64,000 nucleotides of DNA from Nymphaea colorata (Eukaryota > Streptophyta > Magnoliopsida > Nymphaeales > Nymphaeaceae): the NCBI RefSeq assembly GCF_008831285.2, contig NC_045138.2:24027934-24091933 (forward strand), in the 5' to 3' direction. The notes under the pieces were generated by a model, which was given only the letters and a program-made list of their open reading frames with translations, did not search any database and was not told where the DNA came from. The translations under genes were made by a program, and so were the position numbers. Shown here in pieces: positions 48,801 through 59,699 of the stretch (positions are counted from its first letter, which is position 1; each line of letters opens with the position of its first letter).

Positions 48801-51369
48801 CAGCATCCATCACTCCATTGTTCTCATATTTGTATCTGGCGAAACAGAAGACACAGAAAGAGAATGAACAAGAGAAACCAAAACGAAGATAGTGGTACTT
48901 CAAGTTTTTTCCTGCATTCCATACTATTGCCTTTAGGGCATTAGTTACAGTGTAACACCATCACCCCATCATCATGAAGATGATAATCAAGTCTCATCCG
49001 CAAAAGTTTTCAGCTGTTTGGTCCTGTCTCTTTATGTGTTTAGTTCTGCAATTAGAACAAACAAGTGCATAACCTTATATGTCCCATCTCACGGCATACC
49101 ACAGCCATCAACATCAGTTCTTTCTATTTCTTTAAGCCCATGTATACCACCCTTCTATGTAATTATGGTTATCATTGTTAAACGGTTTATTTTGTCAAGC
49201 ACTCACCTTGACATAACCTTAATTATTTCAGGCCTCCTTAACTTTTATACCTTAAGTTCCCAATCTTGAAACCTAAATATATTGAATTCCAAGGGATCTT
49301 TGCCACATTGTCACTAGCAATTGAGAAAACTCAAATTCTATCCAATGGAAGACATAGTGAAACTTGAAAGCAACAAACAAAGCCTTCCACTTATTTGGTA
49401 GGTCTAGGTCCACCCTGATGAGAAAAAACCTAAGGCTAAATTCCAGCTCATGAAAGATATGTTGCAACTCGCAAGCAGCGAAGAAAGCCTACCACTTATC
49501 TGGTAGTTCAACATTTGATGAGTTATTATTTACCCGGTACAAAGGCTTATGCTGTTAAGATCCAAAATGATTGTCAAATGGAAGGGGCAAAAAAAGATCA
49601 GATAGAAATGACCAGTTGAAATGTCCATGCTCCTCAATTAACAAGATGGAAGTTTATATACATATATCTACATTATTGACAGACTGGCGTGTAAGATTAG
49701 TAAATGAAAAGCTTACGATATCAAAGAAAGACACACATATCTAGTGAGAAAACAAACCTTAACAGTTCTGCATCAGCCCGGACATCAATTTTTTCTGTTT
49801 CCTTATTTATGAAGGTTTTCATCCCTGAAGTGTATGAGGTCATTGTCTGGAGAAGCTGAATTGGGCTTTTCAGTTCATGCAATACAATGTTCCTAATGTC
49901 GTCTGGTATTTTTCCATCACAATCCATGCTCAAACTGGAAACTTCCAGTTGGGGGTTTGTGTGAACACCAGTACCCTCATAAGCTGGAAAAACATTACGG
50001 ATCTTTTGAATCATATGAACTGCAAGGACTTCACAGGCCTTCTGTATATTTCTCTCTCGAGCTGTTTCTATAAGAATATCATCTGTGGCTTTGCTGCCTT
50101 TAATGGTGGAGAATACTGTGTCATTCTCACTACCGGGGTGTGTATCATCAACAACATCCTGAGAATCAGATATCTTGATCCGGTGAGCATCCTTTGCCTG
50201 ACCAACATAACGGTGGATGTTCTTTTGGTATTCTGCAAATATCTTGACAGCTTCTTCACATTGTTGATCATAAGCTTCCAACATTATCCGCCTGTGCCTG
50301 GAAAAGGAGGACACCGGTAAGAGCCAGAATTCACTCATATGATTGGAGAATAGTACTTATTCACCGAAAAATAATCTCCCCAATCATTCATGCAGATCAA
50401 AAGGTGCATACAAAAAGCTCAGAAGTGATATACCAAACTTCTGTATTGACAACCCATATAATTGAGTTTATTTCAAAACAAACGCCAACATTACCTGTAA
50501 AAGAAACGATAATTGCCCAAATTTGTTATTTCAAAGAACAAATAATTTTATGTATAAATAAGTTTCAAGTCAGACGCACAATCACTTTCTGTCGTGTATT
50601 ATCAATAGACCGTTTGTTTTATTTGTCAAGTCGGCATCTATCTGAAGAGTTACGTCAAACAGACACAAAAGAGTAGAAAAATAGAAAGAATTAAGTAGTG
50701 AAATTACTTGAAAGGAAGTTCTAAGGAAAAAAATGGAACAGAAAACCCCCAAAAAAAAAATCAGATGATTCGTGGAACAAGAAGAAATAAAGGAAAAGAG
50801 AACCAGCATTTCCATAAGAAAGCCGGTGGCGAAGATTGGCTTAAAAAAAAATAAATTAAAAAGACGACGAAGGAAGATCCCATCTTTCCGACTCACTTGT
50901 ACCCTGCCCTTTCGTCCAACATCCGTTTCCTCTCCGCCTCCTCCCTTGCGACCTCGAGCATCCTAGCATGAACATCTTTCCGCTGCCTCCTTACGATGTG
51001 CCTGAGCCTCTCCACCTCCTCCTCCGCCAGCTCCCTCTCCCTCAGCGCCCTCTCCCGATTCTCCGTCACGGCCTCCGTCCCCGGCCCCGCCTTGGGCCGC
51101 CTGCCCCTGCTCCTTCCCTCCTCGGTCTTTGCTGCGGCGTCAATGCCACCGTTCCCGTGGACAAGGATGTTTCTTCGGATATTTCTCACCGTCTTTTCCG
51201 ACTTCACCCGCCTCAGGAGGAAACTCCACACAGGGATCATGTTTCCCCTGCAGATCTTCTGCAGGTTTTCCGGCGATGGGAGAGGCGCAAGGTACCGGTA
51301 ACCCATCTCTTTCTGAAGCCACTCGAGGATTGCCTCCGGCGTCGGCGTGGGTCCAACGGAGCCCTGCAT
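34517..51369 (-). CDS. AUG5: AUGMIN subunit 5 (HAUS5-like), ten exons
   Basis: Augmin recruits the gamma-tubulin ring complex to the sides of microtubules, so that new ones branch off in the spindle, phragmoplast and cortical array. Coding exons, in order on the minus strand: 51369-50897, 50297-49758, 48835-48694, 41618-41442, 40172-39963, 38373-38188, 37198-37039, 35522-35327, 35162-35030, 34648-34517. Every junction has GT/AG and the sum is 2349 nt (782 residues plus stop), close to other plant AUG5 proteins. Landmarks: [20 protein letters not shown] (N-terminus), [11 protein letters not shown], a long Glu/Arg-rich coiled coil ([20 protein letters not shown]), [117 protein letters not shown], and the C-terminal [20 protein letters not shown]. 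Intron 3 is 7.1 kb and transposon-filled. No disabling change seen. Confidence 0.95.
36453..36646. repeat. 98-bp tandem duplication in AUG5 intron 7
   Basis: Copies at 36453-36550 and 36551-36646 both start CAATAAAGCAACAAAACAGT and end TTATAGAGTAGC. They differ by a few substitutions. Confidence 0.92.
37621..37680. repeat. Perfect 30-bp tandem duplication in AUG5 intron 6
   Basis: Two identical 30-bp units start ATGCAGCTGTTGAATTATGA, with a third partial start (ATGCAGC) after them. The identity suggests a very recent duplication or a replication-slippage product. Confidence 0.97.
38374..39962. other. AUG5 intron 5, unusual interior
   Basis: A 1.6-kb intron. Between 38950 and 39600 the base composition is more balanced and a few reading frames of 60-120 codons appear, ending in a hydrophobic stretch. 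No domain could be recognised. It may contain a decayed transposon. Confidence 0.4.
40443..40700. repeat. Diverged direct repeats in AUG5 intron 4
   Basis: Copies at about 40443-40510 and 40614-40695 share TTTTTCAAACTTT(G/C)AGCTTT and then GGAAGACAGC, followed by (G/C)GCAGCAG-like sequence. A stem-like pair, CTTTAAAGGACA/TGTCCTTTAAAAAG, lies between them near 40517-40552. Confidence 0.7.
40818..40906. mobile_element. Truncated hAT end in AUG5 intron 4
   Basis: An (AT)n run is followed by ACCAGCACCTGCATCCCGCA and then CCTATGTGACATAG. This closely resembles the right end of the hAT at 43575-45946 (ACCGGCACCTGCACCCCGCA, then CCTTGGTGACATAG), which also follows an (AT)n tract. No matching left end was found nearby. 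Confidence 0.7.
42300..42751. mobile_element. hAT-type MITE in AUG5 intron 3
   Basis: The ends are TAGGGATGTTCA and the reverse complement of TAGGAGTGTTTACG. Flanking 8-bp near-duplications ATTCTTTC (42292-42299) and ATTCTTCC (42752-42759) match at 7 of 8 positions. The interior is rich in AGCTCGAGCT/GACTCG motifs, like the 10699 element. Non-coding. Confidence 0.85.
44490..45622 (+). pseudogene. hAT transposase remnant
   Basis: [20 protein letters not shown] leads to [20 protein letters not shown] and [20 protein letters not shown] (44508-44735), which match the middle of plant hAT/DUF659-type transposases. After in-frame stops (about 44737-44950) the sequence resumes with [20 protein letters not shown]. 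The C-terminal dimerisation block follows: [48 protein letters not shown] (45090-45235). After a probable intron (about 45303-45435) an acidic tail ([14 protein letters not shown], near 45540-45580) ends around 45622. Stops in the linker make it non-functional. Confidence 0.85.
45807..45840. repeat. (AT)n microsatellite within the hAT element
   Basis: About 16 AT units, 60 bp before the hAT right end. A shorter (AT)n occupies the same place in the truncated copy at 40818. Confidence 0.95.
45955..48693. other. Remainder of AUG5 intron 3
   Basis: 2.7 kb of mixed sequence with no recognised coding or repeat structure. The 46740-47300 part is less AT-rich than its surroundings and could be an old transposon, but nothing identifies it. 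Confidence 0.45.
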
Positions 51370-51897
51370 CTTGCCGGATCCGGGTCGAAAATACTCTCAG
51401 AGGACTAGATTCCGAGACTATTGATCATTGGATGCAGACAATTCTCGGCACAGACAACCGACGAGAAGCCCTAACCCTAATTGAATGAAGACGGGACCGA
51501 CTCGCTCTCTCCCTTTCTCTTTGTCTGACAAACGAGATCAGCCAAAGGCGAAGCGTGGAGACGGACAGCAGTGGTTGAAACTGAGGCGCGGGAAATATAC
51601 AAAGCTGTTACAGTGGAAAGCGTGCTGCTGCAGCTCGGCGGATTGAAGCGTAAGTCCAACGTGCTGACGCCAGCAAATGAGGAGGGGATTCGGGAATGCT
51701 CGAGTACGGGTGCAGGCGCGGTAAACGAAGTACCGGCCTTTTTAACCCCTGGCTAGTTTTTAGACATGCCACCTTTATTTTAGCTACAAATCAATATCAA
51801 ACCCATTTTATTTTAGCAAATCATCATGCGTTCTTTATTTTTGTACATGCATATCAAACCCAGTTATTGTACATGGGCCATAGCCCAAACACAGTCT
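51370..51897. other. Upstream region of AUG5
   Basis: The first 120 bp upstream of the ATG are probably 5' UTR. TCTCCCTTTCTCTTTG-type pyrimidine-rich sequence (plus strand) lies at about 51508-51525. I could not place a TATA box or transcription start, and no other gene is visible. Confidence 0.45.
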
Positions 51898-52198
51898 TAG
51901 GGATGTCAAGATTTACTTAATTACATTTGTTTTTTTTTATAGATTTGATTTCGAATAAAGAAAAGTCATATCCAAATTCAAATCCAAAATTCAATTTTAC
52001 AATCTTAATTTGATTCGAATCTGATTTTTATATTTATATATAAATCTGAATCCGAATTGTATATTTGAAACCAATCATATGTCGTTTATTAAATCTGACT
52101 TGATTTCTTAATTGAATATTAATTTTTTTTTCATATCTGATTTTTTCAGATCAGTTCGATCATATATCTAATTCAAATCAAATATGTTGACATCCCTA
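51898..52198. mobile_element. 301-bp MITE of the TAGGGATGTCAA family
   Basis: Perfect 12-bp terminal inverted repeats: TAGGGATGTCAA on the left, TTGACATCCCTA on the right. The interior is degenerate AAATCTGAATTC-like sequence, similar to 30664-31117. The flanks (cacagtct and attataat) do not form a target duplication. Confidence 0.8.
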
Positions 52199-54014
52199 AT
52201 TATAATTATGTACCATAAGAGGGTAAGTCTTTATGTATAAGTTAAAGTAAGTGGAGATCTCAATAGCGATGTAGGTGTGGACCTTGGGAGTAAGAGAAAT
52301 AAGGAGGGGAGAGGCTTGAACTCTCAAACAAGCAATAGTGGGATAACACTCTCACTCACCCGAAATTCAATTACTCGTTTCACTCTCCCTACTCCCTTAT
52401 CTTCCCTTAAAGCACCCAACATGAAATAGCATTTTCCTTTAAGCAAACGATGTACAAAACATTATTTGGCTAAGTTAGTGAATTTCACACACAATGGTGA
52501 GTGTTTATATCACTTATACTTTGTAAAGTAGGCATTTGAAGGGTGCACAGTAAATAATATTTTATTAGAACATAGCATAATCGGACAGATGTTGATTAGC
52601 CACAAGTATGTCCAGCGAAAGACAACATTTATAGGTCAATGCATGTATAATCTTTTGTCATATTGTACTAGAGTATGTAAAATGTTGTCATTATTAGCAT
52701 GTACAAAATATCAAAAGCTGTCATTTTGGTTCAAATGATTTGCATTATGCTATTATCATTGCAACATGTCGCATGATGATGCATCATTGAATCGTCTTTC
52801 GTAGTTCTCTACCTACGACTGTGTTGTGGTAGGTGTGAAGGAGCTACGGTGCAAAATAGCAAAGTGCAAAATGTATGCAAATTGCTGATAAAACAACAAG
52901 CTTATGGGTTTTTTCACGTTTTGAAGCAAATATTGAGAATATTTGAATCCAAACCAATCTAAGACTCTTCAATTTTGAATCTTGGCCCATATTTGACCAT
53001 GGATCACACCCCAAACTCTTTTATCCATCCCCTAACTAGTGGAATTTGCAAAGATGCCTCAAAATGGAGTTAGAGTCCTTAAAATGAGAATTTTTTATCA
53101 TAAATACCAATGCATAGAAGATGGACGAAATTAGAACAAACAAAATATCAAAGGCAGAATAAATGCAAAGAAACTTGGATCATAAAAGTTTCAAATGACA
53201 TACTATTTAGCAACAACCACATAAAAAAGAAGATGGTAGTTCACAATTAAATGCACTAAATAGCAACCATATACAATCCATTCAAATGCACCGAATAGCA
53301 ACAAACCCCTCAAACTTGAGATTCATATAAATGTTTGTTGATGTACATGATAAATGTCTAATCATTACAACCACATCAAATTACTTGTGAAAGTTAATAA
53401 CAACAACAATTTTTTGTCAGCATCCTAAGCATCAATTGACGTACTTTTTAGCAACAACCTCATTACTTACCAATGCATAGAAGATAGATGAAATTAGAAC
53501 AAACAAAATATCAAAGGCAAGATAAATGCAAACAAACTTTGATCATAAAAGTTTCAAATGACGTACTGTTTAACAACAACCACATCAATTACTTGTGCAT
53601 AGAAGATCGATGCATCAAGGCCTCAAGTAATGTGCTCACTAGCAACAACCACATTAATTACTTTTGCATAGAAGATGGATGCATTGGAACAAACAAAATA
53701 TCAAAGACAAAAAAAATGCAGAGAAAGTTAATTTATCAACATCCTTCAACTTTGGATAGTTTCTCTTATCATGACTTGTTCCTCCACAACAATAAAAGAG
53801 CATTTGTTTGACCATATCATTATCAATTGAAGTATTTCTGCATAACTATTACATTAGCAAAAATTTCACTAGTTTGCTAAGACAACAATACAAACATAAT
53901 ACATTTTTACCCTTATTTAATTTTTTGAGGACATGTGCGAGAATCATGTCCATGTTTCTTAGAAGTTGCAATATCCTTTGCAGTTTATTGTTGCGGTAAC
54001 GTTGTGTAGTCCCC
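52199..54014. other. AT-rich intergenic DNA with dispersed direct repeats
   Basis: A unit reading GCATAGAAGATGGACGAAAT, then AACAAACAAAATATCAAAGGC, and later TTTCAAATGACATACT occurs at 53114-53225 and again at 53474-53590. Shorter partial copies lie near 53596 and 53667. Reading frames across it only translate the repeats. Confidence 0.65.
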
Positions 54015-56190
54015 TTAGCATGAACTGGTCCACAATTTGTGAAATCGATTGTCATTTATCACACTATTATTGTCAATTTGCATGGTTTGAGAATTTGCAG
54101 CACACATTTGTTCATTGATTGGGATCCTCTTTTTCTTTAGTTCTTGAATGTTTTCTAGTAGCTTATCGATGACATTAACTACATTTTCATAACATGTATT
54201 GTCTGACAATGTTTTGTTAATGCACTTGTTAGCCTTCAGTTGAAGCAGATTCTTCTTCACCAGCAAAAATGATTTTGCATCTGGCAACAAATGAGAAGGT
54301 GATTCCTTTCTTTCAACACATTTCTTAGTATGTCTAGTCCAACTTTGAAGTACATTAGTATAAGGCAAATCCTTTATGTGTTTTGCATTTAGTACCATAA
54401 GCATATGATAGCAGACAATACCAATCTTTTCCATTGCTTACATTGACAACTAGACAAGCATTGATTGCTCGAATCCTATGACACTACATAATGTTCACAT
54501 GTTTCATTTGCGCTTCCATCTTCTACTAATTGCTTCATATGATATTCTCTCACTCCATTTTCATGTTCAGTCACTTTATATGAGCAACCCATGCATTCCA
54601 AATGCTTTAGTTTCACATATTTCTTATATATACTAAGAGTAAATGTATCTCAAAAATATGATTCACATATATGGTTCCCACTGATATGTGTATTGATATG
54701 TTTTACTTCATTGTTCATCTTGAAATCCAATATCTTTTTATTGTATCATTGAGCATTGATTGTCTCTTCATATTTTACAACAAAGTCACTCAAAGATATG
54801 TTTTCATTGACCTAATTTTTAAAATAGTGATTTATGCTTTGATTTCATTGGATCATTAACATACCTGCTATGAATGTGTCATTGAACTATGGTTGAGCCC
54901 ATGTTGTTCTTTCCTTCCATAAATTTTTAGCTCATTCAATATTTTGCAATTGTCGATACTTCAAATACATTTCTTCCTATCTACTTTCGAAGACTTCAAT
55001 TGTTTTTGACTTGTAAAACCACGCATCCCGCATATGTTTAAATTTATGATTAATTTTATATTGCCCAATATATGTTGGTACTTTCATATATATAGGCCAA
55101 TTGCAACACTTGTGGATTATATTCAGAAAATTTTCTTTTATTGTTGCCCTCATTGTTAAGTCTTGATCGTTAAAAAATGGCATTAGAACTTGTCCACCCA
55201 TACAATATAGCCATTGTTTAAAGAGCCATTTAAAGGACTCATTCTTTTAATGAATCAACAATGCACAATAAAAAATAGTACACTGACCATGATGATTTAC
55301 ATCGGTAAAATGTGCAAGTAGCATGTGATCTTTATTTTTCTTATACACTATATCAAACATCACCATATCTCCAAAATGGTAGTAACATTCACTTGTTGTA
55401 GCATCAGCCCAAAAATCATTTCCTATCTATCTACTATCATCGTATTGAACATTGTAAAAAAAAAATATCTTGATTCTCATTGCTATTCTTCTTGAAGTAA
55501 TCAGCCATTGTCTGAGTATCTTTTCCATTCAAGGAATTTGATAGTTTTTGTACATGCTTATACAATTGATCCTTACTAGATGGCACATTTTCTAATCCAC
55601 TAACCTCACATGCAAAAACATCCATAACCTTCTATGGTTTCACTCCAGATTATATCATAGTTGTCACTACATTCTTTTGAGGAGCATGCATCTTCTTACA
55701 TGACTTGTGAAAATTAACTTTTGGTTGAGAGTGCAAGTAATGGTTGTGTGTATATTCAAATATTATGCACACACCCCATTTTCATAGTTGAGTCGAATTT
55801 GATTGACATCCATGTCTTCCATCCACTTCTAGTGCTTGCCTACTCCTTTTTCTCATATTATTTTTGTTTCTTGAACCTATTTTTGTTGCAAACAAATTGT
55901 TTGTGATATAGAACTCTACTGTTTTTTCTTGAGGCACATGCACGTATCAAAACCACCAAGAGTTGCATATGTATGATAAATGAGTATGCTTTGTCATCAC
56001 TTTCATACTCCATTCCTTTTCCTGACACATAATTTGGGTGAACATTAGGGATTATTTGAGTAACATTAGTAGAATGCTTAATATTCACCATGCTACTTGT
56101 TTCAATAACGCCCATATCTATTGCTTCATGTCCTTCATCCTCATTAAGTTTTCTTGCTCAATCACATCACTATCATCCAAAATAGTCATT
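54015..56190 (-). pseudogene. FAR1-like / MULE transposase-type gene, decayed
   Basis: FAR1/FHY3-family proteins are transcription factors derived from Mutator-like transposases. From right to left: a FAR1-type N-terminal block, YVSGKGMEYESDDKAYSFII (about 56028-55970), then QFVCNKNRFKKQK; the linker SGLENVPSSKDQLYKHVQKL (55604-55540) and ADYFKKNSNENQDIFFLQC; the MULE core DFWADATTSECYYHFGDMVM, FTDVNHHGQCTIFYCALLIH, FFNDQDLTMRATIK (55420-55140); ENISLSDFVVKYEETINAQ (about 54820-54760); and the SWIM-type block WEKIGIVCYHMLMVLNAKHI (about 54440-54380) with PYTNVLQSWTRHTKK. The order matches the family, but stops separate nearly every block. It is a pseudogene, derived either from a domesticated FRS gene or from a Mutator-type transposon. 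No terminal inverted repeats were seen. Confidence 0.78.
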
Positions 56191-57300
56191 GTTCTTTCTC
56201 ATTCAGCTAAGGCACATTGTAGTTGGTACTTGCATATGTACCCAACTTTCTTAAAATTTTAGAACCCAGATGGCTGCAACTACCTAACATAGTGGGCAAC
56301 TTTCCTACAAAAACAACGACATGCAATAACATTTCACAAACATTTAACTGAATACAAGGATGTAAAGCATTCTAAATTCAGGTTTACATTAACCCTAACT
56401 ATTTGTTGGATACATAAGTTCATACAATATTTATTTGAAGCATCATTATGTTCAGCAGATGACTGGAAAAAACTAAGAAAAAACAAGTTGAAAAATATCT
56501 ATGAGCATGTCAAAGGATTCAAATAATAAGTCTACCAAAATGGGATCATGCAAATCTAATCCGATAGCTAAAAGCATGCCCGACTAATAGTTCGAGTGAG
56601 ATAGAGTATTATGACCCAACCTTGAAAAAATAATCCAAAATGTCTCTTCCCTCCCTTTCCCTCCTTTTAGGTTCATAGGTTGCATCAGTATCAACAATAA
56701 CCGATAACATCGGTGTAACATAGCTATCACCTCCTCTTTTTTTTTTTTTTTTCTTTTTTCTTCACAGTGAGTGGTTTTTTCCACAGCCTTGAAGAGAGGC
56801 AATTGCTTCCCCCATGCCCCTCACCCTTGAGGTCTATAGAGTATGCTTTGGGTTCTCTTATGGTCCAGAGAAAATAATACACTGGGTTGTGATAATGACC
56901 ACAAAATTTGTAACTCAGATTTCTTCAAAGTGGATCGCCTTAGTGCTACACAACCCCTTGGGGTTCCTACTTAGATATCATGGCACACGATTAGGTGTTG
57001 TTTGATTGTTCATGGATCTCAAATTTGAGGGGATCTAAAATCCATGATAGCTAAAATCTACAATTTTATCCAACCATGAATTACATCTACCCCCAACATG
57101 GAACTTAAATCCACACTATAGTATAAAAAATATGGATTTGAGATTAGATGGGGGTGAGGTCGAACCTCAGATCGTGAATCTCAGATCCACAGTGATCATC
57201 TGAACGCGACCTTAGAAATATAGGATTAACAGTTGCTTGCAGATCTCGTCGCCGAGTCTTGCAGCTAAGGGCCTGGTTTTATTACGCTTTGGTTCGGTCC
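56191..57300. other. Intergenic DNA
   Basis: Poly-T/poly-pyrimidine runs at about 56733-56763. No gene recognised. Around 57010-57200, TGGATCTCAAATTTGAGG, TGGATTTGAGATTAGATGG and CGTGAATCTCAGATCCAC suggest an old inverted-repeat element. Confidence 0.45.
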
Positions 57301-57366
57301 CTGCGGGGCCCAGTTTAAGGGCCAGTCATTCAACGTATAAATATCATTCGGTATTAGGGTTTTCGA
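57301..57366 (+). promoter_or_regulatory. RPL31 core promoter: site II, TATA box and telo-box
   Basis: GGCCCA at 57307-57312 (TGGGCC on the other strand) is a site II element. TATAAATA at 57336-57343 is a TATA box. TTAGGGTTTT at 57354-57363 contains a telo-box (AAACCCTAA in reverse). Site II plus telo-box is the known promoter signature of plant ribosomal protein genes, and the order and spacing before the ATG at 57427 fit. Confidence 0.75.
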
Positions 57367-57426
57367 CGGCAGAAGGCACGAGCGGCTTGTGAGGAAGAGT
57401 TGCGAACAGCAGCCGCTACAGCCACC

Positions 57427-59495
57427 ATGGTGGAGAAGGGAGGGAAGGGAAGAAGGGAGGAGGTTGTCACCAGAGAGTACACTATTAACCTCCACAAGCG
57501 CCTCCATGGATGGTATGCCCCCTTCTCTCTCTCTATCTCTCATTTTTATACGTTATGTCCACCAGCGGTTCATTTGTCTATGACGATTCATTTTCATTTA
57601 TGTTGATTATTCGATCACGCTTTTAGCATATATTTGCGCCTGCGGTGCGTCGAACTCAATGTTCTTTCTTTAGCTGTGGTTTCGGTTGAGATTCTTGTCA
57701 GTTTCCATTTTTTTTGATGACCATGATGTTCTGACTGTTTGGTAATCTGGTACCTGATCTCTTTGGCACGCGTTCTGTTGTTTTCGGCGTACTGGAAGCC
57801 ATGAAGCATGGATTGGTCTGGCTAGAGAGAAGCTGAGTTGTTTTATTTTTATTTTCGTATTCTTGGAGGGGAGATGTTTGAGTTGGGTTATGTACTTTTT
57901 CTGTTTTTAACATAAAGCATCTGATGAACGAAAATGGCAGTAGGGTTCTTAACTTAAACTTTAGAAATCTTGAAGGCGTACTTGTTAGTTCTGATTTGGG
58001 TGAACCGACGGATCTTGTAAACGGCACGGTGGCTCAAACATTTTTGTGTGGCCCATCTATCTGCTAAGTACTGCTTTTAGATTAGGGAAACCTGAGAAAT
58101 TTAAAACCTAACGGAAGGCTCTGGCCTGAAATGTATCCTAGTATTGCAGGTTATTTTTTTGCAGATACATACTGAACATCCATTTCGTATATGTGTTTCT
58201 TTTGTTTTGTTTTTTAAAAAGAGTAATCTTGTTTCCTGTGTATTTTCTTATTGTCATAGGTTCACATACGTTTGTAAGCCTTTCAGATATGCATCTCCCC
58301 AGTGAAGACTCAGGACGGTGCATTGAATCTGTTGACTGCTTTGAGTTAAATTTGGTTTGCATCTGGTAAAAATTGAATGGTACATTGGAATGAATTTACT
58401 TATCCATCATCCTCCTTCAAGCCCTGGCTCAATGCAGTTGCTATGTCAACTGAGGAGCCTTCTAACCATATTTTGATAATGTGTTCGTTAGTTGAACAGA
58501 TGGAATCTGAACACAGTTTTAGAATAAAACCATCCAAAAAAGGGTCAGCATGCGGGGACATGATTCAGAATTAACATCTAATAATCATATAAGCTAGAGG
58601 CCATCTATCTGTCTAATTAAGAATGGATACACAAGGCCAACAATATATATGTACCCTGTCTACTAAGTTGAGGCAAACGATTGGTGACTGGTCAGAACTG
58701 TATTCCCAACTGACCCTTTCACTATACTATCCTTACAATTACTACTCAGATTTGTGTTGTCTCAGATTTTGTTCATTTAATCCTTTGTTTTTTTTGGCTT
58801 ATTCAGTTTCGCTCTGTGTTATTCTTTATAAATTGTTTTTGCTGTGCTTTTACCATACGTCTTATTTCTGTGTGATTTTCCTGTGTATTAACCATGTAAA
58901 TAAATTTGTGGAAAATAACTGCAAACAAATGTATAGACTTTGCTGGTGTATGGGTTATGAAAAAAATGTTCTATTTTAGTATGTTATCAATATTTATGCG
59001 TGAACTTATATATATAGACATATATAAAATAAAAAAATTTATTGTTATGTTCTAATTTGCTTGGCTTTGTGTTTCATTATTTCCACCGAGTTTTTGTCTG
59101 CTCACTGTTTTTCTGCTTGTTTCTATTTTCATTTCTTTCTGCATTTACTGTATCTTATACAAAGGAATATGGCCTTTCAAGATTGGTTTAATGACCCCTT
59201 GTTTGTTAACAGCACCTTTAAGAAGATGGCTCCAAAAGCTATCAAAGAGATCAGGAAATTTGCACAGAAGGCGATGGGGACAACAGATGTGAGAGTAGAC
59301 GTGAAACTTAATAAACACATTTGGAGTCGAGGGATCCGAAGTGTGCCTAGACGTGTCCGGGTGCGGATATCACGGAAGAGGAATGATGAGGAAGATGCTA
59401 AAGAAGAGCTTTACTCACTGGTCACAGTGGCGGAGATCCCTCCCGAAGGATTGAAGGGCTTGGGGACCAAGGTTGTTGAAGAAAGCGACGATTGA
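57427..59495 (+). CDS. RPL31: 60S ribosomal protein eL31 (RPL31), two exons
   Basis: A cytosolic large-subunit ribosomal protein located near the peptide exit tunnel. Exon 1 is 57427-57512 ([20 protein letters not shown], then NLHKRLHG) and exon 2 is 59213-59495; the 1.7-kb intron has GT/AG ends and splits the Cys codon of HGCTFKK. The total is 369 nt (122 residues plus stop), normal for eL31. Diagnostic blocks: [60 protein letters not shown] and the acidic C-terminus [11 protein letters not shown]. The start sits in GCCACCATGG, an excellent initiation context. The upstream promoter has ribosomal-gene elements. A longer reading frame entering exon 2 from 59061 is intron sequence and is not part of the protein. 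Confidence 0.96.
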
Positions 59496-59699
59496 ACTGC
59501 TCTGTTTCTTATGCAGAACATGTTTTTTGAGACTTTACTGAAAGAAGCGGCACTGAAAAATTCTCAGCGAACTTTATGGTAGATATTTTGAGTTTTTACT
59601 CCTATTCTGTTTGATGATTAGACCTCTTCCTGCCACATTTCAGAGTTTATTGCATCCAAGGAATGTCTCTTCTCTCCCATCCTTCTCCCATTGTTTGGA

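Noticed and set aside
50968-51488. Several long plus-strand frames over AUG5 exon 1
   Set aside because: They are shadows of GC-rich coding exon 1 on the opposite strand; the minus-strand protein is clearly AUG5.
59061-59212. N-terminal extension of the RPL31 exon 2 frame
   Set aside because: It is the 3' end of the intron. The AG at 59211-59212 joins exon 1 in frame and gives the family's normal length.
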